From Selaginella moellendorffii (lineage: Eukaryota > Streptophyta > Lycopodiopsida > Selaginellales > Selaginellaceae), in contig NW_003314308.1 of NCBI RefSeq assembly GCF_000143415.4, forward strand, positions 303,794 to 367,793: a DNA stretch of 64,000 nucleotides. The letters are read 5' to 3'. A model generated the notes under the pieces. That model was not told the DNA's origin and made no database searches. It saw only the letters and a list, made by a program, of their open reading frames with translations. This document shows positions 23,470 to 33,448 of the stretch, piece by piece. Positions within the stretch are counted from its first letter, which is position 1, and each line of letters opens with the position of its first letter. Made by a program: the position numbers and the translations under genes.

Positions 23470-24600
23470 TCCATTCCTACCACAATTCTCCTATTCTAGG
23501 TGGGCATATAGGACATCATCGTGTATCATAGAAGCTACGTAGGTCTTTTTATTGGCCAGAGATACGACATGATATTATCAAGTATGTGGATAGTTGTGTT
23601 TGGTGCCAAGGTCGTAATACTCCCTCTCGTGCTGCAGAAGGACAGTTGGAGTCAATTGTAATTTCCCGTCCGTTTGAGTTGGTGGCATTTGATCTTATGA
23701 GACTTTTTCCACGGTTGATTGCTAGCAATGAGTATGTTATTATTGCTTCTAACTACTTGACTCGTTGGGTGGAAATTGGTGTTCTTGCTAGCGCCTCTAC
23801 AACTGCTATTGGATACTTCCTCCTCAATCGACTGGTGTTCCAGCATTCTTGTCCAGAGCGGATTCTTTCAGATAATAGTCCCGCATTTATGGTTGAGGCA
23901 TTTCATGTTTTGACGTCTCAGTTGGGGATACACCACACTTTCACGAGTGCTTATCATCCACAATTAGACAGTCTAGTGGAATGGCTTGTTCGGACATTCA
24001 AACGAATGATTGCAAAGTATGTGAACTTTCAACATTCAGATTGGGATGGTTATTTGCCGTCTCTTCGGTATGCATATGTCACATGGGTGCAGAGTTCTGT
24101 TGATGCTTCACCATATAAATTCCTATATAGTCATGATCTAATATTACCAACGGACATGGGTTTACCTTCGCAATTGCCACGAGCTGCTGATACTAAGTTA
24201 TAGGATCAGTATTTGACAAGAATTCTTCCACTTGTCCGAGCAAAATTTGCCAAACACTTAGGCGACGTACAAGTGGGACAATAATGGCGTTACAACTCCC
24301 ATCATTGTCCACTTGCAAAATACAAAGTGGATGAGTTGGTGTTAGTCCATTTTCCCCATCTTACAGTACGTGGGTTATCTAAGGGGCTCCTTGCGCAGTG
24401 GAAAGGACCGTATCAGGTGTTGCGGCAAGTTGGACCACAAGTTTATGAAGTTCGGCATGACATCTAGCAAGTTGATCCTCCAGAGATTGTGCATGTGCAG
24501 CAGTTGAAACACTTCATACAAAGGGATCATAAACAATTAATACCACCTACAGATCTGCCAATGCCTCCTCTTAATGTTCCTTCAGATTCAGGCCCATTTA
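23470..24600 (+). pseudogene. Integrase of the Ty3/gypsy element, inactivated
   Basis: The reading shows, in order: an HHCC zinc-binding region (HIGHHRV, then CVWC), the catalytic core with Asp in VAFDLM, Asp in LSDNSPAF and Glu in SLVEWLVRTF at the usual DD35E spacing, and a C-terminal GPY/F-like module (AQWKGPYQVLRQVGPQVYEV, near 24395-24455). In-frame stops occur near 23529, 24200, 24283 and 24465. Upstream (23128-23470) only a fragment of pol remains, so protease and reverse transcriptase are missing from this copy. Confidence 0.82.
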
Positions 24601-24646
24601 TAAGAGAACCCTGATGGTCTTCCATTATTCCGAAAGGAGGGGATGA

Positions 24647-24822
24647 TGTGAGGGCCAAATGTATGGCTACGATGTCATATACTAATATTAGTATAGTGGG
24701 ATTTTGCTAACCATCAGATTGGTTTCAATCCGGACCACTTGTTTCTATATATAAGCTAGGGTTTTTGGGCTAATTAAGAGGCACATTTTCTGTATTCCCT
24801 TTCTATATTCCAATCACTTACA
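24647..24822 (+). repeat. 3' LTR of the Ty3/gypsy element
   Basis: 176 bp, starting TGTGAGGGCC directly after the polypurine tract AAAGGAGGGGATGA and ending CACTTACA. It is homologous to 5858-6023 with many substitutions and an extra TAATATTAG-like segment. Confidence 0.85.
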
Positions 24823-26322
24823 TATATACTTTTTTGGAGGGTCTAACTATTACTAATGATAATATTATTATTAACTTTAAATTTTGATAATTCAAGAAAC
24901 AAAAATTATAAGCTATAGTTTTATTAAATAAGATAATTGAATATTTATTTTCAAATTTTCTATAGTATATATAGTTCTTATTTTATAAATGCAAACAAGA
25001 ATGAATTTGAAAATTTTATTACTATATTAATCTATATTAATAATTAATATATGACTTCACAAAGCAAAAATGAATAGAAAAAAAAATTTAAAAACACAGA
25101 AATAAATTAAATTTTTACTATTTAACTAATTTAATTTAATTATAATGTGAAATTTGTTATTTAAATATTTTCTAATATGGGATAATAATAATTCCTTATC
25201 TATGTAAATGTTTAGGCTGTTGCCTTCTGTATAAGATGTGTATTGTTTTTTATGTTAAAATTAAAATTAAAATTAAAATTAAAATCGCTCCATGAAATAC
25301 AATTATACTTTAAATTTTCAAAAAATGTGGGAGTTGCATTTTTTTCCAAATATATGTCTATATCTTCTGTATGATAGGCAATTTATTTTCTAGCTAAGTA
25401 ACATACTCAAATAAATTCCTTCTAAGATATTCAGAGGCAACTAGAACTCATTAAAATTACCCAACTCAAAGGTAATAGCAATTCACTTTGTATTTATTGC
25501 TTCTTTACCATGATAGTGGTTATGGCAACACTACTGAGATCATAGTGCAACAATAGCAAGATGAACTTAATTGCATTGCCCATGACATGAAAGACCTTGG
25601 AGATCCCCACATATGGATAGGCTTGACTAGAAGGACAAGAAAAATCCAATTGCTTTAATGCTTAAACCATTAGCACTGGACCACCAACCACAAGAAAGAT
25701 AATTATTGATTTGGTTGATGTGAGAAACTCTTTATGACAGCTTAGCTTTAGGATGGATCCATGAATGCTTGGTATATTATAACCACCAATCAGTGTTTAA
25801 CTCTTTAAATTAAATATGACTTGGCCATCTATCTTTGCATCTGAGCCTTAAGCTAAGAATCTTTGATTCAATCCTAACTAAACTAAATCTTAGCCGGACA
25901 TTGCTAAATTTATAGTATGCCATAATATCTTTTCATTTATAGAAATTATTTAACACCCCCTTTTTCTTAATTTAAAGAAGCAAGACAATAGTTTTGTAAT
26001 TCAGCTGTTTAGCAAGTGGCTAACCATCTGCAAAAATATGGAAGTTGGAAGGTGCACAACCAGATATATTCACATAGCCAATTAAAAAGGAAAGGAAAGG
26101 GGTAGAGTAGAAGAGTCCTTTTATCAAATATGATCACTTATTGCAAAATTTTGATTAATTTCTTTTGTGATTTAATTAAATATAATATGTTCAATTAATA
26201 AACGTTTGAGATAATTTTATTTAAAAAACTAACCTTTTAATGCAAATTAAAACCATTAGAATATTTTAAATTATATTAAAATCCTATTTAATAATAATCA
26301 ACTCTTTTGAAGGAAGAGATGA
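24823..26322. other. AT-rich intergenic DNA
   Basis: About 1.5 kb of strongly AT-rich sequence with no frame of useful length on either strand. A short (AAAATT)n tandem tract lies near 25256-25285. I see no gene. Confidence 0.6.
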
Positions 26323-26842
26323 GTGACAGGCTTAAGCTGGTGGAAGAAGATTCTTACTGAAACTCAGAGCGAAGAACGCTTGGATCACATACACATTATG
26401 CCATTCTTACTCAAGGGCCATGGGGGCCGGATCGCTGTCACGATCCCCCGCAAAAGAATTCGCCACTCTTTGGAGTATAGCAGTGAGAGAACAGTTTGGA
26501 GTTTGTTCGCTACAAGGATTTGCTGCTGGAGCCTCCGGCCGAGATGACCATGAAGCTCTACCTCGAGTTCTTCCCAAATTTTAACACCGCCCAGCGATGG
26601 TACACCATGCCACAGATCCAAAATTCAGCGCCGACCTTTGTGGAAACCGTGGCCCAAGCTGATCTGGTCCTCCCACGCCCTGGAAGGCATTGTGGTGAGA
26701 GCTCTTCAGTTATGTGGAATCAACATCGTTCCAGTGGGTTCTCTCCATCTAAACATCTCCACCGGGAACGATCCAGACGATCCAAACTAGGTAATTCCAT
26801 GGCTGGACAAACAGGAGTCTCGATCGGTTCTCTACATTATTA
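26323..26842 (+). pseudogene. UDP-glycosyltransferase pseudogene, plus-strand part
   Basis: Fragments of a plant family-1 UGT can be read in shifting frames. Near the start is HIMPFLLKGHGG (the N-terminal HxxxxPF..GH motif). Near the end, GINIVPVGSLHLNISTGND is followed after a stop by VIPWLDKQESRSVLYI, which is the conserved C-terminal-domain entry (WLDKQ..SVLYI). Stops and frameshifts lie between. The gene breaks off right after this motif at about 26842, where the next UGT piece continues on the other strand. Confidence 0.65.
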
Positions 26843-27295
26843 ACCGGACTTGAGGGCGTACCGCGCGGTACCGCCGAATTTCTTCGGCACTAGCTCGAGC
26901 TGCTCCGGGCGTACCACCCATAGAAAAGCGATGTTCTTAGTAGATTCCAGAGCCAGCTGCTGGGACTGGAGCGATGGTTCCAAAACGCAGGTGGCATGAA
27001 TACCGCGGGCTGCTAACCGACTGGGCACACCCTTGGGCACCGTGCCGTGCGGCATTGTGGATGGAATTCGATCTTGGAGAGCGTCAGTGTTGGCAATCCT
27101 GTGATGTCGATGCCGCGAATCCGTGCTTGACGAGGATCTTGGACGAGGAGTGGGGGATTTCGGTAAGATTGGGTAAACACCGAGCAAGGCCAATTTGGAG
27201 GCTGCGCTCATGTTTAAAAGGTGGGATGAGCTTGGAAAGAAAGCCAGCGATCTTGGAGAACTCATGGAAGAAGGAGGATCTTCTCGATCCGGCAT
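26843..27295 (-). pseudogene. UDP-glycosyltransferase pseudogene, inverted part
   Basis: On the minus strand an open frame contains SQQLALESTKNIAFLWVVRP. This is the UGT segment that should follow SVLYI on the way to the PSPG box; just upstream is SRLAARGIHATCV, which resembles the UGT N-terminal helix. The PSPG box itself is missing. Together with 26323-26842 it looks like one UGT (or two neighbouring ones) broken by inversion. Confidence 0.5.
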
Positions 27296-27334
27296 CGATT
27301 AGTCAAAGGTACGCTAGTTCAAAGTGTAATCCAG

Positions 27335-27560
27335 TGACCTTCGTCAGCTTCCTGTGCTCTTGTGCAGCCATGGGGCTATAGAGATGTTCGCGTCGATGCA
27401 AGGGGATCACGGCGTGGATCCAATCGCGGAGCACTACGGCTGCGTGGTGCGGTGTGGGCATCTGCTGAGGCGCTCGTGATTGCCATGGAGCCCAGTGTCG
27501 AGCAGTGAACGAGCTTGCTCAATGCGTGCACACTCCACTTGGATCCAGCGCAAGTCACCT
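27335..27560 (+). pseudogene. PPR gene 3' relic
   Basis: In shifting frames one reads VTFVSFLCSCAAMGL, EMFASMQGDHGVDPIAEHYG, CVVRCGHLLRR and AMEPSVEQWTSLLNACTLH. This is the typical C-terminal end of a plant PLS-class PPR protein (last repeats plus E-motif start). There is no upstream part and the frame is broken. A sister copy lies at 40511-40740. Confidence 0.7.
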
Positions 27561-28638
27561 AAAGTGTGTCATAGGATAAGGGGGCGATGGCTGTAGCTTC
27601 ATCAAAGCCGTGCCCGAATATCGCATGGAAGAGTTCGATCGTGTCGCCCGGCAGCCCGGGATCTGCTGGCGCAAGATCATAGTCAGCGTTCTTTTAATTA
27701 GAGCTCCAAGAGCTCCAAAGATCATCCACACAGGTAACCTTAGCAAGGCGGCAGCTTTGGATGGATCAGGTGAGCCTAAGGCATGGCTGAGTTCGTGGCG
27801 AGCATGACGACGTTCAAGAACAGGGTGAACTCGAGCTTCAAGCCCAGGACGAGGCCACCTCGAGCTCGATCACTCGAGAGCCATTCAGTAAATGGATTGC
27901 TCCGAGACGCTCGAGTGCGAACTTAAGGAGCTCGAGAGGCGATCTCGAGGACATGAGTAGCGAGGTCCTAGGTAGAGTGAGGTGCCTGGGAGTGCCGATT
28001 CTCGGTCACCGAGGCGGCGTCTCGAGCTCGAGAGAACAAGTTGAGGAACTGGAGATCCATACGAGGGAGGAACTCTAACTCAGCGACGACCTTGTAGCAA
28101 TTTGGCACTCAAGAGGAGGAGAAAGCAATTTGGTGCTGCATCGACCTGACAACTATCACATATGGCATGAGAGATTCTTCGCCAGACAATGTTTGCGCTA
28201 TAAACTGGTCCTCTCCAGACGTTTGAGAGCGTACATCTGCCTGTTTTGTGATTGCCTCACAAACACCTCACAAATCAATCGGCACGGAAAACCAAGCCCA
28301 GCGGCTTTGAAAATCCTAGGAACTGATGCTAGGAGTGCGGCTGGAGCGGACAACTCTTTGGTTACGTCAGTAGCTACAAAAGGCTGCCAAGAAAACCATC
28401 GTGAAAAAATTAAAATGGTGCAGCTGGAATAGCCTAGACAAACAAAAGCACTCTAGACTAGCATCACCAAATGGTGTTGTAGTTATCTGTCTGAACAAGT
28501 CCACCTAACTAGACCTAGCCATCAACTGCAGCAGTGACCATTTCTCACTTTACACGTGAGTCATACGTCGAAGCATCTTGCAAAAATCTTGCTTTCGACA
28601 TCCGGATCTGGAAAATGGGAAGCAGATATTTGCAAGAT

Positions 28639-28917
28639 GCATCGATAGTTTGTATATGGAACCGGTGCTGCCTTCTATTCAGCTTTGGTTTGACATGGTG
28701 CCATGATTTGTCCTTAAATGAAGGTGATTTTCCTGAAGGAGCTGTGAGCTAGAGTGATTTTCATATTGTGACAGCAATGCTCTAACGCACACCAAGAAGA
28801 TCACTCTAGCTCACAATGACTCCTTCAAGAAAATCACCTTCATCGCACGGACAAATCATGGCATCATGTCAAGCTGGATCGAAGGTATCACTTGTTTAAT
28901 ATGCAAACTATCATGCA
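28639..28917. repeat. Foldback repeat upstream of BBI-2
   Basis: Arms of about 120 bp (28639-28758 and 28798-28917) are inverted copies around a 39-bp spacer. Shared blocks include GCCATGATTTGTCC, GAAGGTGATTTTC and GAGCTAGAGTGAT with their complements. It is followed by BBI-2 250 bp downstream, in the same arrangement as in copies 1 and 3. Confidence 0.75.
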
Positions 28918-29119
28918 GCTTGTGTTTGTAGCCGATAAAGACTGCTGCGTCGCTACTATTTTTCTACATGAACTCATGTATATGTCATAGGATGGTGATT
29001 TTTGTCTTCTGTCCAGCTGGTTGAATTATTGCTATTTGGTTCTTGTTTCGCTTTCAGTCCGGAAATCAGCAAGAGAAACGTGGGATCCGGCATATCTCAA
29101 TTGTTCGAATCTTTGCGAG

Positions 29120-29126
29120 TATATAA
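29120..29126 (+). promoter_or_regulatory. TATA box of BBI-2
   Basis: TATATAA lies 48 bp before the ATG at 29168. The identical placement in BBI-3 supports it as the core promoter and sets the start codon. Confidence 0.65.
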
Positions 29127-29167
29127 CCAAGTGCGCTTGCCTCTCCAAAAGCATCCTCTGTTTCGCT

Positions 29168-29542
29168 ATGGCTCAGTCTATCAAGTTTGCTCCTCTCATT
29201 GCGCTGCTCCTTTGCATTGCTGTCACTGCTGAAGTGCTTGATCTTCCAGGCGAGTTTTTCTTTGTCGATGGAGCAGCCAGCCGACCGTCTGGATGCAGGC
29301 CCAACTCGCAGTGCTGCCCAAACAGCAAATTCTGTCCCAAGGGCAAATACTGCACCGTTTGCACGAAGAGCTATCCGCCTTCGTGCTTTTGCACGAAGGC
29401 CCCTCCAAACTGCGGAGTAGGCAGTAGCTGCTGCAGTGACGGGGACTGCCCAAAGGGAAGAGAATGCAGCGTATGCACTAGATCGATCCCACCTATTTGT
29501 CGCTGTGGCGCTAAGCGTAAGCTCGTTCTTGTTTCCGAATGA
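29168..29542 (+). CDS. Bowman-Birk-type serine protease inhibitor, copy 2
   Basis: A single-exon gene of 124 codons. A signal peptide (about residues 1-21) is followed by 16 cysteines in two homologous halves. Both halves keep canonical nine-residue reactive loops: CTKSYPPSC with Lys at P1 and CTRSIPPIC with Arg at P1, so both are predicted to inhibit trypsin-like proteases. The C-terminus is Lys/Arg-rich (CGAKRKLVLVSE). A polyadenylation signal AATAAA is at 29586-29591. It is nearly identical to BBI-3. The two share the same promoter, so expression is expected to be similar unless the Helitron 430 bp downstream matters. BBI genes outside flowering plants are rare and have been reported from Selaginella. 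Confidence 0.92.
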   Translation: MAQSIKFAPLIALLLCIAVTAEVLDLPGEFFFVDGAASRPSGCRPNSQCCPNSKFCPKGKYCTVCTKSYPPSCFCTKAPPNCGVGSSCCSDGDCPKGRECSVCTRSIPPICRCGAKRKLVLVSE

Positions 29543-29967
29543 AGCACGCTATCAAGTGTGTGATGGTCAACCCTGTTGACTGTGTAATAAAAGATCTTCC
29601 ATAATGATAATGTGTGGCTATGTTTATAGATGTCAATGGAGCAGGTTATAGATTTTGAGCTTCGGATAGATTGCTTTCTGCTAGTTTTCTCTCTGTCGAC
29701 CTTTGGAAGGGATGGAACAAAGGGTTGAGCTCTTAAAGTTAACACAGTCAATCATTGTCAATAAATGGCTTGAAAGTTGGACTACTATTCTAGGAAACAC
29801 TCTTCAAAATGCTTCCAAGACTTCCCATTTCCAAGGCTTCCCATTGGTTGGATACCAGATCATTCCATGGGTTGATCCATGTTTCTTTTCAATTGCACTT
29901 TGTTTGCTCATATCTTATATCTTACTTGTATATGGATGCTCTCAACAAACAATCTGAATGGTTTAAA

Positions 29968-31408
29968 TCTATACATATAAAGCGATAGTGGGGAGGTTCG
30001 CCGGCCGTTGGATCCCAGGCCCAGGCCAAGGTCAGTAGCCATGGTTGCGAGAAATTTTTCTGGTGTTTGCTCTCGGCCAATAGGAGGTGGCCAAGCTGTG
30101 TGGGGTGGGAGAAGAAGGCACAGCGACATGTGTCACATGCAAGTGTCTTTCCTATCATCATCCAAACTTTTTTTGTTGAGATCTTTTAAATTTTCCTGCA
30201 GAAATCGCCCCGTCGCTCCTGATGTGGAGCGCTGTGGCTTTAGGGAAAGGGCAAGAGAGCGATGCACTCGAGTAAATGGCCAGTGAAGCTGTGGCTCCCG
30301 GATCTCCCAGACAGAGATCTTCCACTCAGAGATCTCCTGCTCAATCGCCACAGCAATCCCCGCAGAAATAGGCACCAGCAGCAGATCCAGAGCTACAGTC
30401 TCGCCACCGTCACTCCCGGCATGAAGGATCTCCACCCCTGCTTTAGGGAAAGGGCATAGCTCTAGAGGAGAGCGAGTAAATGGCCAGTGAAGCTGTGGCT
30501 CCCAGTCCCCGCGCTTGGCCCTCCCGAGCCCCCAGTGGCAGCAGCTGCGCCTCCACCAGCAACAACAGAGGTGTTGAGAAGAATGCCATGGAGGACGTTT
30601 TCTCTGGACGAGGGGGGTGGTGCGATGACACTTGGTGGTTTTCAGCCTCCAAAAGACATGGTTTTTACGTTGTCTGATAGGTATTCTTTCATTCTTTCTG
30701 ACTTTGTTAGAGTTGAGATGCATTAGTTTTCCTATCATCCCAGTTTTTTTCTTCTGGTTGCGGCCAGGCATGGTTGGCGGGAAATTTTTCTAATGTTAGC
30801 CTAGGAGACCACCACAGCTCCGGTGCTCATTGGCTCTGAGCGAGGCAAGACAGGCATCGAACATATGTCACCAGTGGTGTCCTGCCCCTGTGCCCGGTCT
30901 TTTTAGCTCGCCCTAGATGCCCTGCTGCAATCGAGTTAACGCTTGCTTGCCGGATCAGTGGCAATCGCAGCAATTGCACTTCTTCTTGCTGAGATCTATG
31001 TTCAGCATCAGGCCAGCGGCTACTAATTTGGCCCCCAACCACAACAATCTAAATTTTTTTGTGTTTTTGGGTTTGTGGATGCCAAGCAGTAGAGCTGGAG
31101 CCAGAGCTAGCCTTCAACGCAACCAGAACCATTAGAAAGTTTGCAGTCCTTATTCTTCTGCAAGAGAGAACAAGCCCAAGGTGAGTTCTCGAACTTGCAA
31201 ACCCCACCCACCTCTCATGGCTCAAGTGTCATTGTATTCTAAAAAGCATAGGAGGCTTTTTGAGTGCTCACCACACCTTGGCCTATGTCTAGGTTTTGTT
31301 GCTTACTAAATTAGTGTTAATCAAACAGCAAACATAGGTAAACTCAGCAAACCTCTTGAAATGGCATGAAATTTGCCAGCCACCCAGCATTTGTTGGGTA
31401 ATTGTTAG
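29968..31408 (+). mobile_element. Non-autonomous Helitron, 1441 bp, with empty site known
   Basis: Copy B of the segmental duplication reads GGTTTAAATAAGTAGATATAG without interruption. Here the same flank is split exactly between A and T by a block that begins TCTATACATATAAAG and ends in TTAG. Insertion between A and T without target duplication, a 5' TC end, a 3' end close to CTRR (TTAG), and a hairpin just before it (ACCCAGC 31382-31388 with GTTGGGT 31393-31399, loop ATTT, 9 bases from the end) are all Helitron hallmarks. No Rep/helicase frame is present. The interior holds two direct repeats (30238-30299 and 30442-30503, sharing TGGCCAGTGAAGCTGTGG), two GGGAAATTTTTCT-like blocks (near 30046 and 30779), and GC-rich stretches that could be captured gene pieces. 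Confidence 0.85.
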
Positions 31409-31710
31409 TAAGTATATATAGCTGGACTGGCTAAAAAAGAATAGTCATTTAGACAACAATTAATGCAATCATACTTCAAACACCTAGATATCATTCTTAG
31501 CTCATGGTCCCACATTTTTCATGTTGACTTGGCAAGCATGCAAAGAGTTGAGATGGCACGCATGCAAATATATCTGTATAGAGTAGCTATCTAGCTCTCT
31601 AGTGAAATCCCAATGAATTAATTATAACTTTGTATACAGCTCTCAAATATTCAAACCAACCATATAACCATAATTTTGAACCAAAATAAAAGACTTTAAG
31701 AGCTATTATA
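31409..31710. other. Remainder of segmental duplication A and left flank of LARD-like copy 3
   Basis: 31409 to about 31604 continues the match to 43151-43352. The following 100 bp are AT-rich and end in TTATA, the target duplication of the next element. No gene is seen. Confidence 0.7.
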
Positions 31711-33433
31711 TGTGAGACACAAAATCCCTAAGCCCCAAAGTGGAGCTGGAACGGTGCCATGTGGTGGTGGCCAAAGTCAAAACCAAACGAGCGTAACACA
31801 TTTGGACTAAAAGCTCCAACTTGAAAAGGTCGAAAGTGGGAGTGGAACTCCCAACGAAGTGCTCAAGGAATGAGCACAAAGCGAGCAATAAACAAGGCTC
31901 CAAAAAGGGACCCAAAAGGACCAACATATGATACGTGGAAGTGTCCAAGATAGACCCGAGATGGACCCGAGTTGGAGTCCAAAGTGGAGTCTGAAGTGGA
32001 GTCCGAGAAGGACCCAAGATGGATCCGAGATTGAGTCCGAGACGGACCCGAGATGGAGTCCGAGATGGACCCGAGATGGAGTCCGAGATGGACCCGAGAT
32101 GGAGTCCGAGATGGAGTCTGAGATGGAGTTCGAGATGGACCCGAGATGGAGTCCGAGATGGAGTCCGAGATGGACTCGAGATCTAGTCCGAGATGGACCT
32201 GAGATGGAGTCCGAGATGGACCCAAGATGGAGTCCGAGATGGAGTCCGAGATGGACCCGAGATGGAGTCCGAAGTCGAGACCGAGACCGGGACCAAGACC
32301 AGGACTGAGACCGGGACCGAGACCGAGACCAAGATCGGGACCGAGCCCGAGCCCGAGTCCGAGTCCGAGTCCGAGTCCAAGTCCGAGTCCGAGTCCGAGT
32401 CTGAGTTCGAGTCTGAGAGGGTGAAAGCCCAAAGCGTTCGTCTCCCAAACCCTGGGGGGTTTGGTGAGCTCCAAAAGTATAGTTGGGGGTTGGAGCCCAG
32501 TGGAGCCAGTTGGGCCAGGAAAGGCCAGTTTGGCCCAGGAAAGGCCAGTTTGGCCCAGGAAGGCCAGACCCAGTGTTGGGTGATGAGCTGACCACTGGGA
32601 AGTCCAAGACTAGAGTGAACACGGACCGACAAGCGGGGTAACTTGGTGAAGTGTTCAAGAGCCGGCTCTAGTTCCCCCGAGAGATCAATTGGCCGATGCT
32701 CCCAATCCAAGTGTGGGTGGCACTACCTACTTGGATACCAGGCATGGCTCAACGGAACCTCGCTCTAAGCCCATGGCTAGAGCACCCAGAGGCGGAAGGC
32801 GGGGAGAGTACCCAGGTGGCTCGCGTAAGGCCATGGTGTTCCGAAATGTTGTCCCAAAGGCCCAAACTGTGGAAAGGAAGAGGAGTAGTCCTCTGGGGTA
32901 CTGACCAAGGACACAGTCGTGTGGTGAGGAAGTCCCAGAGGACCGTGGGACTTAGTGGTTAGGCATGTGGGCCTCGATCCAGTGGCAGTTTTGGCAAACA
33001 CGGCCAAGGGCAGAAAGGGACTTAGTGGGGACTGACAGAGGGATATTGGGGAAGGCTATTCCCCTTGTCGGTGGGCATCCTAAGGATGCTAAGGAGTGGA
33101 TCTGAGATGACCACTCATGGATGGTTTGCCTAGTCTTGGAGAGCCAAAACTGTGATGCAAGTGGTATTGGACTACCAGTGTGGCAAAGGTGATTGGGTAT
33201 GGCCTTAGCGTAACAGGCTGCCATGTCGGTGGTACCTTTGAGTGTCAGTCATGGGATCGGACACGTGGAGCACTTGGACCAAGTGCAAATGTTGAGTGGC
33301 ATGGATGCCATTCTTGGGGCTAGCAAGTCCCAAGTCCTGAATTGGACTTATGGAGGTTGTGAATGAGACTCCTCCAAGTGGTCGGTGGTGTGGCTAAGTG
33401 ATTAAAGTAGAATGGAAAAATTAGTCGCTTACA
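31711..33433 (+). repeat. 5' LTR of LARD-like copy 3
   Basis: 1723 bp, TGTGAGACAC to GCTTACA. The GACTC/GAGTC-rich minisatellite lies at about 31950-32415. It is nearly identical to 37490-39212, with scattered substitutions. Confidence 0.92.
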
Positions 33434-33436
33434 ACT

Positions 33437-33448
33437 TGGTATCGGAGC
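33437..33448 (+). other. Primer-binding site for initiator tRNA-Met
   Basis: TGGTATCGGAGC begins three bases after the 5' LTR. The usual plant initiator-Met site is TGGTATCAGAGC, so one base differs. The same variant is found in complement beside the minus-strand copies, so the mismatch belongs to the family. Confidence 0.85.

Larger units (their letters stand above)
5858..24822 (+). mobile_element. Ty3/gypsy LTR retrotransposon, degenerate, hosting nested insertions
   Basis: Related short LTRs lie at 5858-6023 and 24647-24822, both starting TGTGAGG and ending in ACA. In order, between them: an untranslated leader, a broken gag with a CCHC knuckle (6257-7077), two nested LTR elements (7150-15544 and 15657-23127) with 112 bp of other sequence between them, a broken integrase (to about 24600), and a purine-rich tract (24634-24646). 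Integrase after RNase H position and a GPY/F-like C-terminus place it in Ty3/gypsy. Protease, reverse transcriptase and most of RNase H are missing. The flanks TATGTA (left) and TATATA (right) may be a decayed target duplication. The LTRs differ at many sites, so the insertion is old. Confidence 0.85.
27335..31604 (+). repeat. Segmental duplication, copy A (carries BBI-2; interrupted by a Helitron)
   Basis: From TGACCTTCGTCAGC at 27335 the sequence matches 40511 onward almost base for base to 29967. It then resumes at 31409 to about 31604 after the 1441 bp Helitron. It contains a PPR relic, a GC-rich CTCGAG-dense stretch of unknown origin (27560-28330; no credible gene), the foldback repeat, BBI-2 and its 3' flank. 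Confidence 0.9.

Noticed and set aside
30133-30771. 212-codon minus-strand frame in the Helitron
   Set aside because: It runs through direct repeats and low-complexity sequence, has no recognisable domain, and starts at the opposite side of what looks like a captured plus-strand exon.
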